From: Roseovarius sp. 217
GTDB lineage: Bacteria; Pseudomonadota; Alphaproteobacteria; Rhodobacterales; Rhodobacteraceae
Assembly (NCBI RefSeq): GCF_000152845.1
Contig: NZ_CH902584.1
Span: 125,856-189,855, forward strand
Length of the DNA: 64,000 bases
Direction: 5' to 3'
In this document: positions 59,646 to 64,000 of the stretch, piece by piece
Layout: each line of letters begins with the position of its first letter
Position numbering within the stretch: position 1 is the stretch's first letter
Program-made: the position numbers and the translations under genes
The notes under the pieces: generated by a model
What the model saw: only the letters and a program-made list of their open reading frames with translations
Told to the model about the DNA's origin: nothing
The model's database searches: none

Positions 59646-60305
59646 ATGAAACATGTTCTCGCACTTGCCGGCCTGATCGCCGCTTCGGCCTGTGCCCCAC
59701 AAGACGAGGTTTATCGCTCGTATTTCAACGAAGCGGGCGCACATGTGGATAGCGGCCATTTCGGAGAGGCGGTGATGAACAACCACCTCGTGATGACGGG
59801 GGAGCGCAGCTATACCTACGATTTGGCGAACCGCTTTGCCAGCGAGGTATTGAGCACCGTCAACTTCGCCTTCAACTCGGCCGAACTGGACACAGGCGCG
59901 CGCGACACGCTGCGTGAACAGGCCAGATGGATTCGTCAATTCCCCGAAGTGCGGTTTCGCGTTTATGGTCATACCGATGCCGTCGGGTCGGACAGCTACA
60001 ACAAGACCCTCGGCATGCGGCGCGCCCAGGCCGTTGTCGCCTTTCTCTCAAGTCAGGGCATAAGCCGTGCCCGGCTCGAGGCGGTCGCGTCGTTTGGAGA
60101 AACGCAGCCCTTGATCGTGACCGATGGTCGCGAACGCCGCAATCGGCGCACGGTCACCGAGGTGTCGGGCTTTGTCCAATCCCATCCGATTGTCATGGAT
60201 GGCAAATACGCCCAAGTTGTGTACCGCGAATACATCAACAGCGCCGTGCCGAGATCGGAACTTCTGATGATCGAGACGTCCGGCTCGACCCAATCCGAAG
60301 AATAG
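59646..60305 (+). CDS. OmpA-like lipoprotein of the Tad cluster
   Basis: 219-residue outer-membrane lipoprotein. A lipobox in LIAASACAPQ (Cys18) ends the signal, and a C-terminal OmpA-type peptidoglycan-binding domain starts near 75 (FNSAELDTGARDTL, FRVYGHTDAVGSDSYNKTLG, RAQAVVAFL). It occupies the cpaD position between cpaC and cpaE in this cluster, so it may anchor the secretin to peptidoglycan instead of CpaD. It begins 14 bp after cpaC, with the ATG at 59646. A strong terminator follows. The position is more informative than sequence for its role. Confidence 0.85.
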   Translation: MKHVLALAGLIAASACAPQDEVYRSYFNEAGAHVDSGHFGEAVMNNHLVMTGERSYTYDLANRFASEVLSTVNFAFNSAELDTGARDTLREQARWIRQFPEVRFRVYGHTDAVGSDSYNKTLGMRRAQAVVAFLSSQGISRARLEAVASFGETQPLIVTDGRERRNRRTVTEVSGFVQSHPIVMDGKYAQVVYREYINSAVPRSELLMIETSGSTQSEE

Positions 60306-60352
60306 CTCGCGGATTTTGATTTCTCCCTGTTCGGCTTAGCCCGAACCACCTC

Positions 60353-60380
60353 AAACCCGCCCCAATTGGGCGGGTTTTTT
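60353..60380 (+). terminator. Strong rho-independent terminator before cpaE
   Basis: AAACCCGCCC (60353-60362), loop CAATT, GGGCGGGTTT (60368-60377) followed by more T: a 10-bp stem with a T-run. It ends the cpaC-ompA-like unit. Confidence 0.88.
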
Positions 60381-60556
60381 GTCTCTGAACATCGCACAAT
60401 TACGATCTTTTGGCCCAAATGTCGCCAATATTTCCGAGCATGTTCCCCAAGAGCCAAAAGTTTCCGTCGCATACAGCGCTCCGTGAGATTGCCATCGTTT
60501 CCTTGTTCAACAGGGGTCCGGCAACGTTCGCACAGCGACGGCAAAAACAGGACCGA

Positions 60557-61801
60557 ATGATGAGTAGTGTTATAAAACAATCAGACCCAAGCCCGATCAT
60601 CGCCTGCACCATCAGCCGCGATGTCCAGAATTTTGATCTGCTGATCGAGGATATGGAGGCCGCCATGGGCGAGGCCTGGGGCGATCTCGGGTTTGCCGAG
60701 GCCTTGGCCTTTTTCAACCAGCCAGAAGCGGAATCGTTGGAATTCGTCGCCGTCGCGATTGACGAGGCGGACGAGGATGATCTGGTCATGCTGGGTGAAA
60801 TCATCGGGCTTGCCAACAAGAAGGGCGTCAAAGTCATTCTCATTGCCGAGGACGTGACCCCTGCGGCGCTGCATCAACTGCTGCGCCAGGGTGCCGATGA
60901 ATTTGTCCCCTACCCCCTTCCCGAAGGCGAACTTCAGGCAGCTATCGAACGGCTGCAGACGGCCCCTGCGCCGGTTCACCTAGCCCCGGCGCTCACACAT
61001 GCGGCGCTTGCCACACCGACAGCCGGCGACGGCGTGATCTTTGCGGTTCAGGGTCTTGCAGGGGGCACGGGCGCCACCACGCTGGCTGTCAACCTCGCAT
61101 GGGAACTGGCCAATATCGAGAAAGCCAATCCCCCCCGCGTTTGCCTGTTGGATTTCAGCCTGCAATTCGGCTCTGTCTCGACCTATCTCGATCTGCCGCG
61201 CCGCGACGTGGTGTTTGAAATGTGGTCAGATACCGAGGCGCTGGACGACGACATATTCCGGCAGGCGTTGGTCGCCTTCGAGGAAAAGCTCTGGGTCTTG
61301 ACCGCCCCGTCGGATGTCCTGCCGCTCGACATGATCTCCTCCGAGGATGTGAACAAGGTGCTGGCCCTCGCCCGCAAGCATTTCGACTATGTCGTCATTG
61401 ATATGCCGGGGTCTTTGGTCCAGTGGACCGAAGCGGTCCTGCATTCCGCGCAAGTTTACTTTACGACGCTTGAGTTGGATATGCGCTCGGCACAAAATGC
61501 CCTGCGGATCAAGCGGGCCCTGCAATCCGAAGACCTGCCGGTCGACAAGCTGCGTTATTGTTTGAACCGCTCTCCAAAATTCACCGATCTGAACGGCAAG
61601 AGCCGGGTGAAACGCATGGCCGAAAGTCTCGAAATACGGATCGAGATCTTGTTGCCGGACGGCGGGCGCGCCGTTTGTCAAAGCTCGGATCATGGTTTGC
61701 CACTGGCCTCGAGTACCGCCAAGAATCCATTGCGCCGCGAAATCGCCAAGCTGGCCAGCTCCTTGCATGCTCTTGGCAAGAGCGACGCCGAAGCGGCCTA
61801 A
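60557..61801 (+). CDS. cpaE: Flp pilus ATPase-like protein CpaE (TadZ)
   Basis: Pilus localisation protein of the MinD/ParA type, 414 residues. An N-terminal receiver-like domain (about 15-130, VKVILIAEDVTPAAL) precedes the MinD-like domain with a deviant Walker A, GLAGGTGATTLAVNLAWEL (near 171-189), lacking the usual Lys; this is common in CpaE/TadZ. Walker B-type YVVIDMPGSLVQ follows near 278. The ATG 60557 follows CAGGAC; a longer frame starting at 60410 lies just after the terminator and lacks homology. It starts a new unit, cpaE-cpaF-tadB. Confidence 0.92.
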   Translation: MMSSVIKQSDPSPIIACTISRDVQNFDLLIEDMEAAMGEAWGDLGFAEALAFFNQPEAESLEFVAVAIDEADEDDLVMLGEIIGLANKKGVKVILIAEDVTPAALHQLLRQGADEFVPYPLPEGELQAAIERLQTAPAPVHLAPALTHAALATPTAGDGVIFAVQGLAGGTGATTLAVNLAWELANIEKANPPRVCLLDFSLQFGSVSTYLDLPRRDVVFEMWSDTEALDDDIFRQALVAFEEKLWVLTAPSDVLPLDMISSEDVNKVLALARKHFDYVVIDMPGSLVQWTEAVLHSAQVYFTTLELDMRSAQNALRIKRALQSEDLPVDKLRYCLNRSPKFTDLNGKSRVKRMAESLEIRIEILLPDGGRAVCQSSDHGLPLASSTAKNPLRREIAKLASSLHALGKSDAEAA

Positions 61802-61818
61802 AACAAGGGTAGAAACAG

Positions 61819-63258
61819 ATGTTTTCCCGTTACAAGAAATCCGATCCCGGCCGGGCGCCCTCTGCTGCGGTGCCCACATCCGCCCCAAAAACCGCATCAA
61901 TCGAAGCGGTCCCGCTACAGTCTTTTCGCAGACCCACCCAAGTCGCGGCCGCAAAGCCTGTCGGCATGGACAAGGAGCGCAAGCGCAAAGAGCGGATCAG
62001 CGAAATCAAGATCGAACTGCACCGCGCGATGCTCGATCACCTCAACCTCGCGGCGCTCGATACAGCGACGGAATCCGATCTGCGCGCTGAAATCAGCTCG
62101 ATTGCGGGCGAAATCCTTGAGGAAAAGGGCATCGTTCTCAACCGCGAAGACCGCACGCAGCTCACGCAAGAGCTTTATGACGAGGTCAAGGGCCTCGGAC
62201 CGCTCGAAACCCTTCTCAAGGATGACACGGTCAACGATATTCTCGTCAATGGCCCACACCAGATCTTTATTGAACGCGCGGGCAAACTGGAACTCAGCGA
62301 CGTCACCTTCAAAGATGAAAAGCATCTCCTGCGCATCATCGACAAGATCGTGTCGGCGGTGGGACGCCGCGTGGACGAATCCAACCCCTATGTTGACGCC
62401 CGTCTGGCCGACGGATCGCGTTTCAACGCGATGGTGCCCCCGGTCGCGGTGGATGGCAGCCTCGTATCAATCCGTAAATTCAAGAAAGACAAGCTCGGGA
62501 TCGACGATCTGGTGCGCTTTGGCGCCTTTTCCGAGGAAATGGCCGCCTATCTTCAGGCCGCCGTCGCCACGCGCCTCAACGTGATCGTTTCCGGGGGAAC
62601 AGGCTCCGGTAAGACGACCACGCTCAACGCGCTCTCATCCTTTATCGACAACGCCGAGCGGATTCTCACGATCGAGGACACCGCAGAATTGCAGCTGCAA
62701 CAGGTCCATGTGGGCCGGATGGAAAGCCGCCCGCCCAACATCGAAGGCAAGGGCGAGGTTTCCCCCCGTGACTGCCTCAAGAACGCGCTCCGCATGCGCC
62801 CCGACCGTATCATCGTCGGGGAAACGCGCGGCGAAGAGGTGATCGACATGTTGCAGGCCATGAACACAGGCCATGACGGGTCCATGACCACGATCCACGC
62901 GAACAACCCGCGCGACGGCATCAGCCGAATGGAAAACATGGTCGCCATGGCGGGCATCGAAATGCCGCTCAAGGCGGTGCGCAGCCAGATCGCAAGCGCC
63001 GTCAACCTCATCGTGCAGGCCAGCCGCCTTCAGGATGGCTCACGCCGGATGACCTCGATCACCGAAATTACCGGGATGGAGGGCGACGTGATCTCGATGC
63101 AGGAAATCTTCCGCTTTCAGCGGGTGGGCCTCAGCCCCGAGAACAAAATCATCGGCCATTTCACTGCAACCGGCGTCCGCTCGCATTTCTCCGAGCGCTT
63201 TCGACTTTGGGGCTATGACCTGCCCACACATATCTACGAACCCATCGCAGCGGAGTAA
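61819..63258 (+). CDS. cpaF: Tad pilus secretion ATPase CpaF (TadA)
   Basis: Hexameric type II/IV secretion ATPase that powers Flp pilus assembly, 479 residues. Walker A is [14 protein letters not shown] near residue 257, the Asp box lies in [12 protein letters not shown], and the Walker B with [20 protein letters not shown] near 333-352. The HNH-like [19 protein letters not shown] follows near 352. The N-terminal domain starts at about 50 ([18 protein letters not shown]). It lies 17 bp after cpaE and 5 bp before tadB, so co-transcription is likely. Confidence 0.96.
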   Translation: MFSRYKKSDPGRAPSAAVPTSAPKTASIEAVPLQSFRRPTQVAAAKPVGMDKERKRKERISEIKIELHRAMLDHLNLAALDTATESDLRAEISSIAGEILEEKGIVLNREDRTQLTQELYDEVKGLGPLETLLKDDTVNDILVNGPHQIFIERAGKLELSDVTFKDEKHLLRIIDKIVSAVGRRVDESNPYVDARLADGSRFNAMVPPVAVDGSLVSIRKFKKDKLGIDDLVRFGAFSEEMAAYLQAAVATRLNVIVSGGTGSGKTTTLNALSSFIDNAERILTIEDTAELQLQQVHVGRMESRPPNIEGKGEVSPRDCLKNALRMRPDRIIVGETRGEEVIDMLQAMNTGHDGSMTTIHANNPRDGISRMENMVAMAGIEMPLKAVRSQIASAVNLIVQASRLQDGSRRMTSITEITGMEGDVISMQEIFRFQRVGLSPENKIIGHFTATGVRSHFSERFRLWGYDLPTHIYEPIAAE

Positions 63259-63263
63259 CGCAG

Positions 63264-64000
63264 ATGTCCATTAGTGCCGAACCGATCATCTATGCGTTGA
63301 TCTTCGTGGGCGTCCTCGTCCTTGTCGAAGGCATCTACCTTACAGTCTTCGGCCGCTCGATCAGCCTCAACAACCGGGTCAATCGACGGCTCGAGATGCT
63401 CGACAAATCGGGCAATCGCGAAGAGGTGATGGAAAAACTGCGCAAGGAGATGCAGCAGCATCTCAAGGCGCGCAGACTGCCGCTCTATGCGATCCTGTCG
63501 GACAAGGCGCAAAAGGCGGCGATTGCCTTTACGCCCAAGCAATTGATCCTGTTGATGGTTGCCCTCAGCGTTCTGGCCTTTATCGGCCTATCGGTCGGGA
63601 CCGAAACCGCCGCCCCGGTGCGCGCCATCGCGTCCGTCGGCATTGGCGTGGGCGGTATCTTTACCTGGATCAGCATGAAGGCCAGCAAGCGTATGGCGCT
63701 GCTCGAAGAACAACTGCCCGATGCCATCGAACTCATGGTGCGATCCCTGCGGGTCGGGCATCCGTTCTCATCCGCCATCGGCATTGTCGCAACCGAAGTC
63801 GGCGATCCGCTTGCCACCGAATTCGGCATCATCGCGGATGAGGCAGCCTATGGCCGTGACATGGGCGAGGCGCTCAAGGAAATGGCCGAACGGCTCGATA
63901 TGCAGGATCTGCGCTTTCTTGCCGTGGCGGTCACTATTCAGCAGCAATCAGGCGGCAATCTGGCTGAAATCCTTGCCGGTCTGGCCAAGGTGATCCGCGC
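63264..64000 (+). CDS. tadB: Tad pilus inner-membrane protein TadB (3' end cut by the window)
   Basis: GspF-type platform protein of the Tad pilus; about 245 residues of the usual 325 are visible. A membrane helix near residues 8-28, a long basic cytoplasmic segment and helices near 95-135 are followed by the GspF domain (LPDAIELMVRSLRVGHPFSS near 151-170; RFLAVAVTIQQQSGGNLAEI near 215). It starts at ATG 63264, 5 bp after cpaF. No stop is reached, so the gene continues beyond the window and tadC is expected next. Confidence 0.93.
   Translation, partial: MSISAEPIIYALIFVGVLVLVEGIYLTVFGRSISLNNRVNRRLEMLDKSGNREEVMEKLRKEMQQHLKARRLPLYAILSDKAQKAAIAFTPKQLILLMVALSVLAFIGLSVGTETAAPVRAIASVGIGVGGIFTWISMKASKRMALLEEQLPDAIELMVRSLRVGHPFSSAIGIVATEVGDPLATEFGIIADEAAYGRDMGEALKEMAERLDMQDLRFLAVAVTIQQQSGGNLAEILAGLAKVIR

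Noticed and set aside
60410-60556. A 49-residue N-terminal extension of CpaE
   Set aside because: It begins just after a strong terminator, shows no CpaE homology, and the ATG at 60557 has an AGGA site at proper distance.
1-64000. rRNA and tRNA genes, CRISPR arrays, prophage or transposase genes
   Set aside because: I looked through the intergenic gaps and found no cloverleaf-like or repeat-spacer pattern and no integrase or transposase motif. A tRNA scan would be decisive.

Overview
This 64 kb window is chromosomal DNA of a GC-rich alphaproteobacterium, most likely a marine Rhodobacterales (Roseobacter-group) species. The evidence is the gene content and order: a C-P lyase (phn) cluster with a DUF1045 gene, an aa3 oxidase cluster ctaC-ctaB-small ORF-ctaG-ctaE-surf1 without subunit I, methylsuccinyl-CoA dehydrogenase of the ethylmalonyl-CoA pathway, a single RelA/SpoT-type enzyme, lepB-rnc-era-recO, and a Tad pilus cluster whose pilins have the core GAVTVDW. 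The genus cannot be fixed from the sequence alone. I see no rRNA or tRNA gene, CRISPR array, prophage or transposase.

Layout. (1) 1-10.8 kb: phosphonate catabolism. A hexapeptide acetyltransferase and the repressor gene phnF face the run phnG-phnH-phnI-HAD phosphatase-phnJ-phnK-corA-phnL-phnN. DUF1045 follows on the opposite strand, then phnM and a fumarylacetoacetase-family gene. phnP is not in the window, and DUF1045 carries two HxT motifs of the 2H phosphoesterase type that could replace it. (2) 10.8-24 kb: housekeeping genes: SLAC1/TehA and YqaA membrane proteins, NYN protein, folK, rpoZ, rsh, DUF2062, pdxJ, LysE, a hydrolase fused to a membrane domain, acpS, lepB, rnc, era, DUF1491, recO. 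(3) 24-34 kb: TSUP transporter, mcd, ispH, then a lower-GC insert that carries a second ispH 3' end, a metallo-hydrolase, and GNAT, M16 peptidase and thrC genes. (4) 33-38 kb: cytochrome c oxidase subunits II and III with assembly factors, all on the minus strand. A perfect FNR-type palindrome lies in the ctaC/tldD intergenic region. (5) 39.5-48.5 kb: yaeQ and a high-affinity K+ uptake operon with the unusual order kdpF-kdpB-(26-residue membrane peptide)-kdpA-kdpC-kdpD-kdpE. (6) 48.5-55.2 kb: an ArsR regulator and SRPBCC pair with two identical-geometry operators, dprA, topA and succinyl-CoA:3-ketoacid CoA-transferase. (7) 55.2-64 kb: lytic transglycosylase and the Tad pilus genes: two pilins, cpaB, cpaC, an OmpA-like lipoprotein, cpaE, cpaF, and tadB cut by the window edge. 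Several strong terminators split the Tad genes into separate transcription units.

How the genes work together. The phn genes would convert phosphonates through a ribosyl triphosphonate to PRPP under phosphate limitation; a Pho-box-like repeat and PhnF-type half-sites lie in the phnF/phnG gap. The cta genes build the high-oxygen terminal oxidase, and the FNR-type site suggests oxygen control. KdpFABC with KdpDE handles K+ limitation. The most unusual signals are the rearranged kdp operon with its extra micropeptide, the insert that duplicated the end of ispH, the accessory HAD, CorA and 2H-type genes in the phn cluster, and the atypical Tad pilins.
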